The notes beneath the pieces were generated by a model that was given only the letters and a program-made list of their open reading frames with translations, was not told where the DNA came from and did no database searches. A program made the translations under genes and the position numbers. This document shows positions 27,340 through 35,663 of a stretch of 64,000 nt of DNA, one piece after another. Numbering within the stretch: the first letter of the stretch is position 1; each line of letters starts with the position of its first letter. Location of the stretch: the NCBI GenBank assembly GCA_017410195.1, contig JAFQRF010000015.1, positions 95,553 to 159,552 of the forward strand. The letters run 5' to 3'. Source of the DNA: Clostridia bacterium. GTDB taxonomy: Bacteria > Bacillota > Clostridia > Oscillospirales > Acutalibacteraceae.

Positions 27340-28317
27340 TCATAAAATATTTTTTGCTTTATTTCTGAACAGCTCATATAAGCTGTCGGGTGCCAGAATG
27401 GTGAATTTGTCGCTGTTCATGAACAGCCATCCGATAAGCTCACGGTTGATAACCGTGTAAACCTTTGCGATGCAGAAGCCTTCCTTATCGGCTTTTCGGT
27501 ATTGAACCGGCGCACGGAAATAGGATTCAACAATTTCAATATCGCTTTCCCTGAATTCAATTATAAGCCAGCGTGCCTTATAATTATAATACTCAACAGT
27601 GCGTCTGTCAAAGTAATTTACAACTTTTTCAGGTTCTTTTGAAATTTCAGCGGTATTCTCCTGCAGAACGACTGCGGAGCGGATTCTGGAAATGTTGATA
27701 TATTCGGCTGTATCCTCAGCGCCTTCGTGCATAAATGTGAGCGCAATCGCTCCGTTTGCTACTGCGATGTAAAGCGGCGTAACTATTATGCTTTCAAGCC
27801 TTTCCGTGTTTGAAAAATAATCTCCCGGAACAATTCTTGAAACTTCAAGCTTTATTTTTTTTCTGTCCCTTATGGCAATTCTGATATTGTAAAGTGCTTC
27901 AAGGGATATATCACGTTTTGTTGTTAGATCGTTATAATTTCGCGTTGTGTTGAGAACGAGCTCAAGTGACGGAACGCAGATGTTTCTTCGCAGATATGTT
28001 TTGATATATTCAATGTCTTCTGCTGAAAGCATGTCCGATGAAAAAATCGCTTCAAGGATAAGCTGACTGGCAGCGGGAGAATAGCTTTTTGCAAGATAGA
28101 ATCCTTTTTTGGGTTTTGAAACGCTGATAATCTTTATCGGGGTGGTGTTTATCGTCCTGATATCGGAAAGGACGCTTCTTTTTGTGGTCTCATATCCGTA
28201 TTCGCCGAGCTTTTCGCATATTTCTTCTGCGGAAAGTATGTTCAGAACATCGGAATACATCGTGAGAATCTCAATAAGGCAAAGCAACCTTGTCCGTGAG
28301 TTGGCGGTTGATGCCAT
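27340..28317 (-). CDS. WYL-type transcriptional regulator
   Basis: 325 residues. An N-terminal helix-turn-helix of the DeoR/YafY kind (LLCLIEILTMYSDVL...LSAEEICEKLGEYGYETTKRSVLSDI, about 10-55) is followed by a middle region and a C-terminal half that fits the WYL and WCX layout (VTPLYIAVANGAIALTF; ARWLIIEFRESDIEIVESYF). These regulators usually sense a small ligand or nucleic acid. ATG at 28317 follows AGGTGA. It is 38 bases after the GH2 gene and 16 before DUF3798, all on the minus strand, so a four-gene unit is possible. Confidence 0.72.
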   Translation of the reverse strand: MASTANSRTRLLCLIEILTMYSDVLNILSAEEICEKLGEYGYETTKRSVLSDIRTINTTPIKIISVSKPKKGFYLAKSYSPAASQLILEAIFSSDMLSAEDIEYIKTYLRRNICVPSLELVLNTTRNYNDLTTKRDISLEALYNIRIAIRDRKKIKLEVSRIVPGDYFSNTERLESIIVTPLYIAVANGAIALTFMHEGAEDTAEYINISRIRSAVVLQENTAEISKEPEKVVNYFDRRTVEYYNYKARWLIIEFRESDIEIVESYFRAPVQYRKADKEGFCIAKVYTVINRELIGWLFMNSDKFTILAPDSLYELFRNKAKNIL

Positions 28318-28355
28318 GTAATCACCTGTTTCTTTATTTAAAACGTGTGTGTATC

Positions 28356-30113
28356 TTAATATTTCAGCTTGCTGTTGACATCGATAACCGTGTCTTTATC
28401 AAGCTTCAGTACTTCGCGGTCATAGCTGTAAACGCCGTTTACTTCATATTCAACGTCACTTACCTGAGTATAGACCGTTGCGCAAAGACCCTTCTTTATA
28501 AGAGGAATAACCTGTTTTTCGTGGAGTTTTCTGTATGCCTTGGAAAGAGCTTTACTGTCAGAATACATAATGTATCCGAAGGATTTTGCTGCATTCCAGA
28601 CGTGACCTTTGATGTTCCAGCTGTAGCCGCCGTATTCGCTGAGAACCCAGGGCCTGCCCTTGAGTTCATACTTGAACGGGGGAGTGACGGGGATTATGTA
28701 TCTGTGCATGCTTCTGAAATCGGGGCCGCCCTGGTCGTGCCATCCGCTGGCATGGTCAACAAATCTTGACGGGTCAAGCTCTTTGACCTTCGTTCCGATT
28801 TCCTTTGCATCAAACTGACCCCAGCCCTCGTTGAAAGGCACCCAGCAGCAGATTGAAACGCTGTTGTAGAGGTTATCAATCATGCCCCAAAGCTCCTGAC
28901 GGAATTCCTCACGCCATTCGGGATTGCCCCTCTTGAAGCTGTTATACATATTGTCTTTAACGTGAACATTGATGTTGGGCAGCACTCCTGCGAGAATCTG
29001 ACCGATGTATTCGCCGCCGCTGACCATATCCTGCCATACAAGCATTCCGAGTCTGTCGCAATGATAATACCAACGAAGAGGTTCAACCTTAATATGCTTT
29101 CTGAGCATGTTGTAGCCGAGTTCTTTCATCTTTTCAATGTCGAATATCATTGCTTCGTCGGTCGGCGGAGTAAGCTGGCTTTCGGGCCAGTAGCCCTGAT
29201 CGAGAAGACCTCTCTGGAAATACGGCTCGTTGTTGAGTGCAAGTCTGAGAATTCCCTTTGAATCCTTGACAATCGAGAATTTTCTCATGCCGAAGTAGCT
29301 TTTGACCTCATCCTTTTCGCCTTCACAGTCAAGGGTCAGATAAAGGTCATATAAAAACGGATTTTCGGGACTCCAGAGCTTTGTATCGGGAATACGGATG
29401 GAATCCTTTGCCGAAATCTCACCGTCGTAAACGGTTTTATCTCCGTCAAGAATTTTTGCATATATTTTGCCGCCGCATTTGCAGGTTGTTGAAACCTCAA
29501 TATTGATTTCATTCTTATCAATGTCGGGCAGAAGCTTGACTTTTTCAATTCTGCAGAAATTTATGGGTTCAAGCCAAACCGTCTGCCAGATGCCCGAAGT
29601 TGCGGTGTACCAGAAGCCGTGAGTCTTGTTGACCTGCTTGCCTCTCTGCTGATGACCCGAATCCGTGGGGTCATAAACCTTGATGACGAGCTCATTTTCG
29701 CCGTTGTTGAGTGCATCAGTGATATCAAAACTGAAAGGATTATATCCGCCCGTGTGTTCGCCGACAAGAACGGAGTTTACCCACACGCTGCACTGCCAGT
29801 CAACCGCACCGAAATTAAGAAGAGTTCTTTTACCGCTGAATTCTTCGGTGAGAGTAAATTTTCTTCTGTACCAGAGTCTCTGCTCAGGCGAAAGAGGCTT
29901 GTTGACACCCGATGCTTCGGATTCGATTGAAAACGGAACAAGAATCTTGCCGTCAAACTTTTCGGGCTTATCCGAATTTTTACTTGTCACGGCGTAATCG
30001 TATTCGCCGTTGAGGCACATCCAGTTTTTTCTTTCAAGCTGCGGTCTCGGGTATTCCGCAAGAGGACAGCTTTTATCAATATTTTTATACCATCTGGTCT
30101 TGATATTGTTCAT
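28356..30113 (-). CDS. GH2-family glycoside hydrolase
   Basis: 585 residues, intracellular (no signal peptide). A sugar-binding jelly-roll domain (about 1-180: LWYRRKFTL, NFGAVDWQCSVWVN, GGYNPFSFDIT), an Ig-like domain and a barrel. The acid/base Glu429 is in PFNEGWGQ and the nucleophile Glu493 in VLSEYGG, so it should be active. Sequence resembles short GH2 members annotated as beta-galactosidase or beta-glucuronidase-like; specificity is not readable. Start at 30113 is preferred to the Met three codons earlier because GAGGAGA lies eight bases upstream. Cotranscribed with the lipoprotein 17 bases before it. Confidence 0.88.
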   Translation of the reverse strand: MNNIKTRWYKNIDKSCPLAEYPRPQLERKNWMCLNGEYDYAVTSKNSDKPEKFDGKILVPFSIESEASGVNKPLSPEQRLWYRRKFTLTEEFSGKRTLLNFGAVDWQCSVWVNSVLVGEHTGGYNPFSFDITDALNNGENELVIKVYDPTDSGHQQRGKQVNKTHGFWYTATSGIWQTVWLEPINFCRIEKVKLLPDIDKNEINIEVSTTCKCGGKIYAKILDGDKTVYDGEISAKDSIRIPDTKLWSPENPFLYDLYLTLDCEGEKDEVKSYFGMRKFSIVKDSKGILRLALNNEPYFQRGLLDQGYWPESQLTPPTDEAMIFDIEKMKELGYNMLRKHIKVEPLRWYYHCDRLGMLVWQDMVSGGEYIGQILAGVLPNINVHVKDNMYNSFKRGNPEWREEFRQELWGMIDNLYNSVSICCWVPFNEGWGQFDAKEIGTKVKELDPSRFVDHASGWHDQGGPDFRSMHRYIIPVTPPFKYELKGRPWVLSEYGGYSWNIKGHVWNAAKSFGYIMYSDSKALSKAYRKLHEKQVIPLIKKGLCATVYTQVSDVEYEVNGVYSYDREVLKLDKDTVIDVNSKLKY

Positions 30114-30130
30114 TTTTTTCATCTCCTCGT

Positions 30131-30688
30131 TTAGTAATAAAACTCACAAAGACGGGGCATGCCGTTAATATCAACGGTCGAAATTTCAATTTTTGATTTC
30201 CAACCGTTCATCTTTTTGAGAGTTACATCAAAAGACTGACTTCCGTCATCGCTTGTTTTATCAAATTCAATTTCAAATTCCGACCAGTCGTATGTTTTTT
30301 TGATTTCCGATTGGTCATATTGAATGTCGAAATAAAGAACTCCGTCAATTTCAACGTATTTTTCAGGCTCGTTGAGCAGTCTGTTTGCAACATCTTCAAC
30401 ATAAACCGATTTAAGCAGGGTTTCAAGCTCTGCATAGGTTGAAATTTTGTCTGATACAACGGGTGCAAAGGTCTGATTACCTTGGGTTACAGATTTTGAG
30501 ATATCAACCGGCAGATGATTTGCTCCGAAAACCTCATCCGCAATGAAACCGTTGGTTGAAATAAGCGAACGGAGAACTGTCAATTTACCTTCACCGATAA
30601 AAACTTTATCTTTTCCGGAATTACCGCATCCCGAAAAAGCCGCAAAGACAAACAATACCGAGAGAAGGACTGAAAGAAATTTTTTCAT
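30131..30688 (-). CDS. Lipoprotein, possibly IseA-like
   Basis: 185 residues with signal peptide and lipobox FSGC (Cys about 21). The mature part (FAPVVSDKISTYAELETLLKSVYVEDVANRLL followed by YVEIDGVLYFD) has the layout of IseA/YoeB-type inhibitors of DL-endopeptidases, but I cannot confirm it. If right, it would restrain cell-wall hydrolases outside the membrane. First gene of the transcript that includes the GH2 enzyme. GAGGAT precedes the ATG. Confidence 0.5.
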   Translation of the reverse strand: MKKFLSVLLSVLFVFAAFSGCGNSGKDKVFIGEGKLTVLRSLISTNGFIADEVFGANHLPVDISKSVTQGNQTFAPVVSDKISTYAELETLLKSVYVEDVANRLLNEPEKYVEIDGVLYFDIQYDQSEIKKTYDWSEFEIEFDKTSDDGSQSFDVTLKKMNGWKSKIEISTVDINGMPRLCEFYY

Positions 30689-30720
30689 ACATAATCCTCA
30701 TTATATTTATAATTGTATAT

Positions 30721-30749
30721 ATTATATATAATTTTTAATTAATAGTCAA
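30721..30749 (-). promoter_or_regulatory. Promoter of the lipoprotein-GH2 unit
   Basis: Minus-strand TTGACT (30749-30744), 17-base spacer, TATAAT (30726-30721), about 33 bases before the ATG. Confidence 0.7.
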
Positions 30750-30961
30750 TGTTTTAAATGTTAATTTTTAAGCAAAATACACAAAAAACAATAAACAGTC
30801 AGTAAAAGTTGCGGTGTATGGCAAGGTTTGCTCCTGCGGTTAATGAACCTGCAAATCAAATTATACTAAGTTGATAATATTTACTTTGAGCGGAAGCTCC
30901 GTCACAGGCAACGTTTCGGTGCTTCGCCCGTTCAAGGAAAAGGCAGTTATCCAAACAAAAC
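30750..30961. other. Intergenic DNA without a recognised gene
   Basis: About 210 bases between the lipoprotein promoter and the MraY-side terminator. It contains no credible ORF. Short self-complementary pieces (for example GCGG-AAGCT-CCGT near 30890 and AACG...CGTT near 30920-30950) and a TATACT at about 30862 leave room for a small RNA on the plus strand ending at 31001, but I see no known RNA family. Confidence 0.3.
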
Positions 30962-31001
30962 TCCCCGAGGTTCATAATCGAACTTCGGGGAGCGTTTTTA
31001 T
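30962..31001. terminator. Terminator downstream of the MraY homologue
   Basis: CTCCCCGAGGTTC and GAACTTCGGGGAG form a long stem. T-runs are present in both directions (GTTTTTA plus, GTTTTGTTTGG-like on minus). Confidence 0.75.
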
Positions 31002-31004
31002 GCT

Positions 31005-31961
31005 TTATTTAATTGCAATAAGTGTAACCGCAGAAATTACGGCTTGAATCATGCAGAATCTGTAGATTACCTGAGTGTTTGACCAGCCCTTGTTCTTTCT
31101 GAAATGGTCGTGAAGGGGAGTGCGGATATTCTTGAATGCGTTCTTCATTTTAAGGAATCGAATGAGCGAAACTTTAACAATGCCGAGAAGTCCGTCAAGG
31201 CAGAGCATGAAGCAAAGGGGAATGACAAGAAGAATGTTGCCCGTCTTGAAAACGCAGATGCAAAGGAAAAGACCGAGCGCTCTTGAGCCCGCATCGCCCA
31301 TCATCATTGTACTCGGCTCTGAATTGCTCCAAAGATAGGGGATAAGGGTGAGAACCATAAGAATTATGAGCAGATTTGTGTTGCTGTCCGTGCCGAGAAT
31401 GCTGATTGCAAAAAGCACGGAAACAAGAGAAACGATAGTAAGACTTCCGCAGAAGCCGTCAATTCCGTCAGAGCAGTTTGTGGCGTTAATCAGCATCCAT
31501 ACAACGACGGTTGCAATGATTCCGAAAACTATCGGGGGAATGGTGAGGGTAAGACCGAAAAGGTTGATACCCGTCATATCTTGGTTGAAGTAAACAAAGT
31601 TTGCGGCGGTGAGTGCCGATATAATAAGGTCGATTGCGCCTTTTTTGTATTCACCCCAGGGCTTTTCCGAACGGTCGTCAAGATAGCCCGAAAGCATGCC
31701 GAGGAAAATCAGAACATAGTAAAAAACATATTCGAGAGAGACGGGAACAAAAAGAAGAGCGGCAGCAATGAACGAGCAGACAAAAACTATTCCGGCGCCT
31801 CTGACTTTGCCGGCGGAAAGCTTGCCGTTGAAGGCGAATTCTCTGCCCTGGTCCTTGGGAAGCCTGTTTTTAAAAATTTTGAGAAGCACGGCGCAAAGAG
31901 CAACCGTCACAAGCACCGCAAGAATGTAAAAAGTTTTTTCCGGTAATAAGTTGAAAAGCAT
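31005..31961 (-). CDS. MraY-family phospho-sugar:undecaprenyl-phosphate transferase
   Basis: 318-residue membrane protein with about ten helices. It would transfer phospho-MurNAc-pentapeptide (or a related phospho-sugar) to undecaprenyl phosphate. Landmarks seen: LDDRSEKPWGEYKK, NATNCSDGIDGFCG, MGDAGSRALG and PLHDHFRKNKGW near the end, where the classical MraY HHH cluster reads HDH. ATG at 31961 follows GGAGG. It lies outside the division cluster, alone, and divergent from a TetR gene. It may be the main MraY moved here or a second copy; the window cannot tell. Confidence 0.82.
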   Translation of the reverse strand: MLFNLLPEKTFYILAVLVTVALCAVLLKIFKNRLPKDQGREFAFNGKLSAGKVRGAGIVFVCSFIAAALLFVPVSLEYVFYYVLIFLGMLSGYLDDRSEKPWGEYKKGAIDLIISALTAANFVYFNQDMTGINLFGLTLTIPPIVFGIIATVVVWMLINATNCSDGIDGFCGSLTIVSLVSVLFAISILGTDSNTNLLIILMVLTLIPYLWSNSEPSTMMMGDAGSRALGLFLCICVFKTGNILLVIPLCFMLCLDGLLGIVKVSLIRFLKMKNAFKNIRTPLHDHFRKNKGWSNTQVIYRFCMIQAVISAVTLIAIK

Positions 31962-31991
31962 GATAAACCTCCGAATTAAAAGTCTGCAAGA

Positions 31992-32020
31992 ATAATAACA
32001 CATAATTCATAAATTTTCAA
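31992..32020 (-). promoter_or_regulatory. Promoter of the MraY homologue
   Basis: Minus-strand TTGAAA (32020-32015), 17-base spacer, TATTAT (31997-31992), about 31 bases before the start codon. Confidence 0.65.
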
Positions 32021-32043
32021 TATTTATCTGTTATAATGCAAAA

Positions 32044-32075
32044 ATCACAACTGTTACAAATGTAACAGTTGTGAT
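32044..32075. promoter_or_regulatory. Perfect 15-bp inverted repeat, candidate TetR operator
   Basis: ATCACAACTGTTACA (32044-32058), AA, TGTAACAGTTGTGAT (32061-32075). All 15 pairs match. It lies between the divergent promoters of the MraY homologue and tetR, three bases upstream of the tetR -35 box and 23 from the mraY -35. No T-run follows, so an operator is more likely than a terminator. Confidence 0.75.
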
Positions 32076-32078
32076 ACA

Positions 32079-32107
32079 TTGACTCTGCGCAAGGGTTGTT
32101 GTAAAAT
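32079..32107 (+). promoter_or_regulatory. Promoter of the tetR gene
   Basis: TTGACT (32079-32084), 17-base spacer, TAAAAT (32102-32107). Confidence 0.7.
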
Positions 32108-32143
32108 ATAATCGGAATAAATAATAAAAAAGGAGTGGCGGTT

Positions 32144-32716
32144 TTGCCCCGTTCAACAAAGGAAGCTATAGTCAGCTCGCTTTACGTCATGCTGGAAAAG
32201 AAAAGCTTCGAGAAAATAACCGTTAAGGATATCGTTGAGGATTGCGGAATCAACCGCAAAACATTCTACTATTATTTTAAAGATATCTATGATTTGGTGG
32301 AATATATATTCCGTATAGAAATTAACAGGTATATTGACGGTATTCCCGAGGATTCAACCCTTGACGAAAGCATTTCCGGTATTTTTGAGATTGTTGAGTG
32401 CAACAAAAAGGTTGTGTTTCATCTTAAAGGGTCGAAGGATAATGAGCTGAAAAAATATCTTTACGGTGCGTTTTATGATACCGTATTCAAAAAATACAAG
32501 GCAAAAGCCGCTGAATTCGGAGTTTCGGAAAGAGATTTCAGGCTTCTTTGCGAAGTTTTTGTTATGGCATTCTCTGGCATGATAACAACATGGCTTGACG
32601 GCGGAATGAAGCCCGAGTATAAGGATGACATCAAAAGAGTATGCGCCATGCTTGGCGGCTCGGCTGAAAATATGCTTGAAAATATCAAAAAAATAAGCGA
32701 AAACCGTGAAGTTTAA
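32144..32716 (+). CDS. TetR/AcrR-family regulator
   Basis: 190 residues. N-terminal helix-turn-helix with FEKITVKDIVEDCGINRKTFYYYFKDIYDLVEYIF (about 20-55), typical of TetR. The C-terminal domain, with FVMAFSGMITTWLDGG, is of the TetR_C_8/DhaS-like kind. Start: TTG at 32144 is preferred because AAGGAG lies eight bases upstream, whereas the in-frame GTG at 32135 overlaps that site. It probably binds the palindrome just upstream, controlling itself and perhaps the divergent MraY homologue. Ligand unknown. Confidence 0.82.
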   Translation: MPRSTKEAIVSSLYVMLEKKSFEKITVKDIVEDCGINRKTFYYYFKDIYDLVEYIFRIEINRYIDGIPEDSTLDESISGIFEIVECNKKVVFHLKGSKDNELKKYLYGAFYDTVFKKYKAKAAEFGVSERDFRLLCEVFVMAFSGMITTWLDGGMKPEYKDDIKRVCAMLGGSAENMLENIKKISENREV

Positions 32717-32732
32717 CCTCACGGTTTTATTT
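32701..32732 (+). terminator. Terminator of tetR
   Basis: AAACCGTGA overlapping the stop codon pairs with TCACGGTTT, then ATTTTT. Confidence 0.75.
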
Positions 32733-32821
32733 TTGTCCGTATTTTTCCCGAAAGTATAAGGATATAATATTAATGTTATTAAAATTAACTGTTTCTTTTT
32801 TCTTCGTGTGTTTATAAGACG

Positions 32822-32853
32822 AAAGCAGCGGCCTTTGCGGGCTGCTGCTTTTG
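32822..32853. terminator. Hairpin downstream of the sulfatase gene
   Basis: AAAGCAGCGGCC pairs with GGGCTGCTGCTTT around TTTGC with a G/T-rich break. The T-run is better on the plus side. Confidence 0.5.
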
Positions 32854-32861
32854 TCTGTTTA

Positions 32862-34157
32862 TTAATCATCAATTTCTTTTTCTTTTATTTCGAAATCGGC
32901 TTCCCCAGCCTTTTTCATGTATTCAACAAGAAGTTCACGCATCGTTGCTCTCGTTTTCGAATAGCCCGGATGTGCGGCAAGATTGTTTTTTTCATACGGG
33001 TCGTGTTTTAAATCGTAAAGACAGTCTTCATAATAAACATCCGAAAATGCCTTGTCTGCATTTTTTGCTGCTACGGAATATTTCCATCTGTCGGTTCTGA
33101 CAGCTCTGCCTATCTGACTTTCGGAAATCTGGATAAATACGCTCTCGTGACCCTTTTTATCTGTAAGACTCTTGCCCATGAAATGCTCGGGAATCTCAGC
33201 CCCTGCGAGGTCAAGCACGGTTGCGGGAAGGTCGATGAGCGATACAAGGTCGCTTATTCTGCCTCCGCCCGTGAATGCACCGCCCGTTATGACAAGCGGA
33301 ACTTTGATGCTGTTTTCGTGGCAGGAACGCTTGTATTCAGCGTTTCGTGTTCTGAAATGGCAGCCGTGGTCTGAGGTATAGATGATTATTGTATTATCAT
33401 ACAAGCCTTCGTCTTTAAGAGTCTGAATAAGCCTACCGAAGTTTTCGTCAACACGGTTGCAACAGGCAAGATATGACGGCATCTGAACACGCCAATCGCC
33501 GAGAGTGCCTACAAGGTCACCGGGAGTTTCATAGTCCTTGAACTTCTTTGCGAGACCTTTGGGCGATTCAAACCGAAGACGGTCGTTCTGATGATGCGGT
33601 TCAAGCTGAGAAACAAACATAAAAAAGGGTTTATCATGCTGCTTTTTTACGTAGTCGATTGCAAAATCATTGATTCTGTCCGCTCTGTAGCCCTTAAATT
33701 TGATTTTGTTGCAGTTTTCGTCAAATATATATCCGTTATAGCCGTGAGAGGTAAATTCGAGAATATCAGCCGCTCTCCAGTAGTCATATCCGCCTCTTCT
33801 CTCTTTGGGAGTTGCTTTTGTTGCAAGACGGTGGTCTTTATCGGAAGCGAGATGCCATTTGCCGATATATGCCGTGTCGTAGCCTGCATCAGAGAGGTAG
33901 TGTGCAATGCCCTTCATGTCGGTAGGCAGGGCGATATCATTTCTGTAGCAGCCGTTCTGTGAGGCATAAACACCGCTCTGAAGGCAGGCACGCATCGGCC
34001 CGCACACAGGCTGGCAGGTGAACGCATTTTCAAAAAGAGTTCCCTCTTCGGCTAACGCATCAAGATTGGGTGTGACGTCAAGCATCTGACCATAGCAGCC
34101 TGCCGAATCTGCTCTTTGCTGGTCTGAAAAATAGAAAATAATATTCGGCTTTTTCAT
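32862..34157 (-). CDS. Type I sulfatase (Cys-type)
   Basis: 431 residues of the alkaline-phosphatase-like sulfatase family, which removes sulfate esters. The formylglycine site is CGPMRACLQSG with Cys52, matching C-x-P-x-R though with Gly and Met at the variable positions and SG instead of TG. Metal ligands are visible at FSDQQ (Asp12) and TSDHG. GKWHLAS carries the conserved Lys and His. No signal peptide, so cytoplasmic as predicted. It follows its maturase by 11 bases. Likely substrate is a sulfated glycan fragment; not resolved. Confidence 0.93.
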   Translation of the reverse strand: MKKPNIIFYFSDQQRADSAGCYGQMLDVTPNLDALAEEGTLFENAFTCQPVCGPMRACLQSGVYASQNGCYRNDIALPTDMKGIAHYLSDAGYDTAYIGKWHLASDKDHRLATKATPKERRGGYDYWRAADILEFTSHGYNGYIFDENCNKIKFKGYRADRINDFAIDYVKKQHDKPFFMFVSQLEPHHQNDRLRFESPKGLAKKFKDYETPGDLVGTLGDWRVQMPSYLACCNRVDENFGRLIQTLKDEGLYDNTIIIYTSDHGCHFRTRNAEYKRSCHENSIKVPLVITGGAFTGGGRISDLVSLIDLPATVLDLAGAEIPEHFMGKSLTDKKGHESVFIQISESQIGRAVRTDRWKYSVAAKNADKAFSDVYYEDCLYDLKHDPYEKNNLAAHPGYSKTRATMRELLVEYMKKAGEADFEIKEKEIDD

Positions 34158-34168
34158 AATACCTCTCC

Positions 34169-35236
34169 TTATTGTTTAACACTTTTAAGCTTATCAAGCA
34201 CATGCAGAATGAAATCCATCTGAGGACAGTAGCCCGAAAGCTGATTATAAAGGCTTCTGTATCTTTTGCATCCGCCGCCGCATACGGTTTTGACGGGGCA
34301 TGATGCGCAAAGAGAATTTTTTTCTTCATTGTGTTCGAAGAATTTTCGCAGTCCATCGGAATTCAGGATACCGTTAATGTCGGTTTCATTTATGTTAGCG
34401 CATTCGAATTCATCGAGACAGTAAAAATCGCAGGGGTAGCAGGTTCCGTCCGCTTCAACAACAAGTTGAGCGTTGCATCTGCCGCTTGCGCCGCATTGCT
34501 CGGCAACGCCTTTTGTCAGCAAAGACAGAAGATTGTCGAAATCGCGGATATAAAAATGATTGCCCTTTGAAACCTCGGCAAACCAAAGGTTGAACAGTCT
34601 TTTTTTGAATCTTGCAAGCTGCTTTGCACCGATGCTGAAGTCGCTCTTGTCTCCGCTTAACGGGTCAAGACAGTAGATAGGCTGAACATCACGGAAATTG
34701 TTTCTTATATAAAAATCAAAGAGCATGGATGCATCAGTGCTTGCTGTTATAACGGAAAGAATGTTGAAGTCTATTTCGTGTTTCCGAAGCAATTCAATGC
34801 CGTTCATCGCATCATCAAAGGATTTGCAGCGGTTTTTATCGTGCAGTTCCTTATCGCCGTCAACAGAAACGCCGATAAGAAAACCGTTTTCCTTGAAAAG
34901 TCTGCAAAAATCCTCATCAATCAGTGTTCCGTTTGTCTGGAGTGAATATTGAATAACGCTGCCGTGGGTTCTGTTGTTTTCTGCAATTTTTATAAACTCT
35001 CTGAAAAATTCAATGCCTGCAAGAAGCGGTTCGCCGCCCTGAAACATGAAGGTCAGAACGGAGCTGTCGCCGCAAAAGTCAAACATCTTCTTTATCAGAT
35101 TTTCGGCGGTTGAAATTTCCATTTTTTGTGCCGTGTTCTTCTCACGGGCATCCGCTTCGTCGCAGTAAAAGCAATAGCTGCAGCGAAGATTGCAAGTTGA
35201 AGATGCAGGCTTGATTAAAGCGGTCATCTGCCGCAT
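34169..35236 (-). CDS. Anaerobic sulfatase-maturating enzyme (radical SAM/SPASM)
   Basis: 355 residues. Converts the active-site Cys (or Ser) of sulfatases to formylglycine without oxygen. The radical-SAM cluster motif CNLRCSYC gives Cys15, Cys19 and Cys22; GGEPLL follows. The C-terminal SPASM part carries the auxiliary-cluster cysteines, including CGASGRC, CYPCDFYC and CASCPVKTVCGGGCKR. It is transcribed just before the sulfatase, whose CGPMR site is its obvious target. This pairing strongly supports an anaerobic host. Confidence 0.92.
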   Translation of the reverse strand: MRQMTALIKPASSTCNLRCSYCFYCDEADAREKNTAQKMEISTAENLIKKMFDFCGDSSVLTFMFQGGEPLLAGIEFFREFIKIAENNRTHGSVIQYSLQTNGTLIDEDFCRLFKENGFLIGVSVDGDKELHDKNRCKSFDDAMNGIELLRKHEIDFNILSVITASTDASMLFDFYIRNNFRDVQPIYCLDPLSGDKSDFSIGAKQLARFKKRLFNLWFAEVSKGNHFYIRDFDNLLSLLTKGVAEQCGASGRCNAQLVVEADGTCYPCDFYCLDEFECANINETDINGILNSDGLRKFFEHNEEKNSLCASCPVKTVCGGGCKRYRSLYNQLSGYCPQMDFILHVLDKLKSVKQ

Positions 35237-35276
35237 AAAAACACCTCTTTTGCGTATTATATTTCAAGGTGATTGA

Positions 35277-35663
35277 ATGAATAAAGTGAAAGAGTATCTT
35301 ATGTGTTTTGCCGTGGGTGCCGTTGCCTACGGGCTGATTGAGGTGGTTGTAAGAGGATATACCCATTGGACCATGGCACTGACGGGCGGAGCGGTTCTGG
35401 TTCTTTTTAACCTTATAAACCAAACAGAAAATCTGAATATACTGCTCAAATGTCTTTTGGGCATGACCGTCATAACGAGCCTTGAATTTGCGGTCGGAAT
35501 GGCGGTCAATATCGGCTTCGGCTGGGAAGTGTGGGATTATTCGGACAAGCCCTTCAATCTTTTCGGGCAAATCTGTCCGCAGTTCTGCATCGGTTGGTTT
35601 TTTCTCAGCATCCCCGCATACCGTGTCTGCAGTTATATCGGCAAAAGACTCAGCTCTGGCTGA
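35277..35663 (+). CDS. CmpB-like putative ABC-transporter-type membrane protein
   Basis: 128 residues with about four membrane segments. The stretch GWEVWDYSDKPFNLFGQICPQ is characteristic of the small CmpB/putative ABC transporter type IV family (the W-WDYS-N-GQIC pattern). Role unknown in that family. Its last 14 bases overlap the 3' end of the convergent amidase gene. Weak ribosome binding site (AAGGTGA). Confidence 0.65.
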   Translation: MNKVKEYLMCFAVGAVAYGLIEVVVRGYTHWTMALTGGAVLVLFNLINQTENLNILLKCLLGMTVITSLEFAVGMAVNIGFGWEVWDYSDKPFNLFGQICPQFCIGWFFLSIPAYRVCSYIGKRLSSG

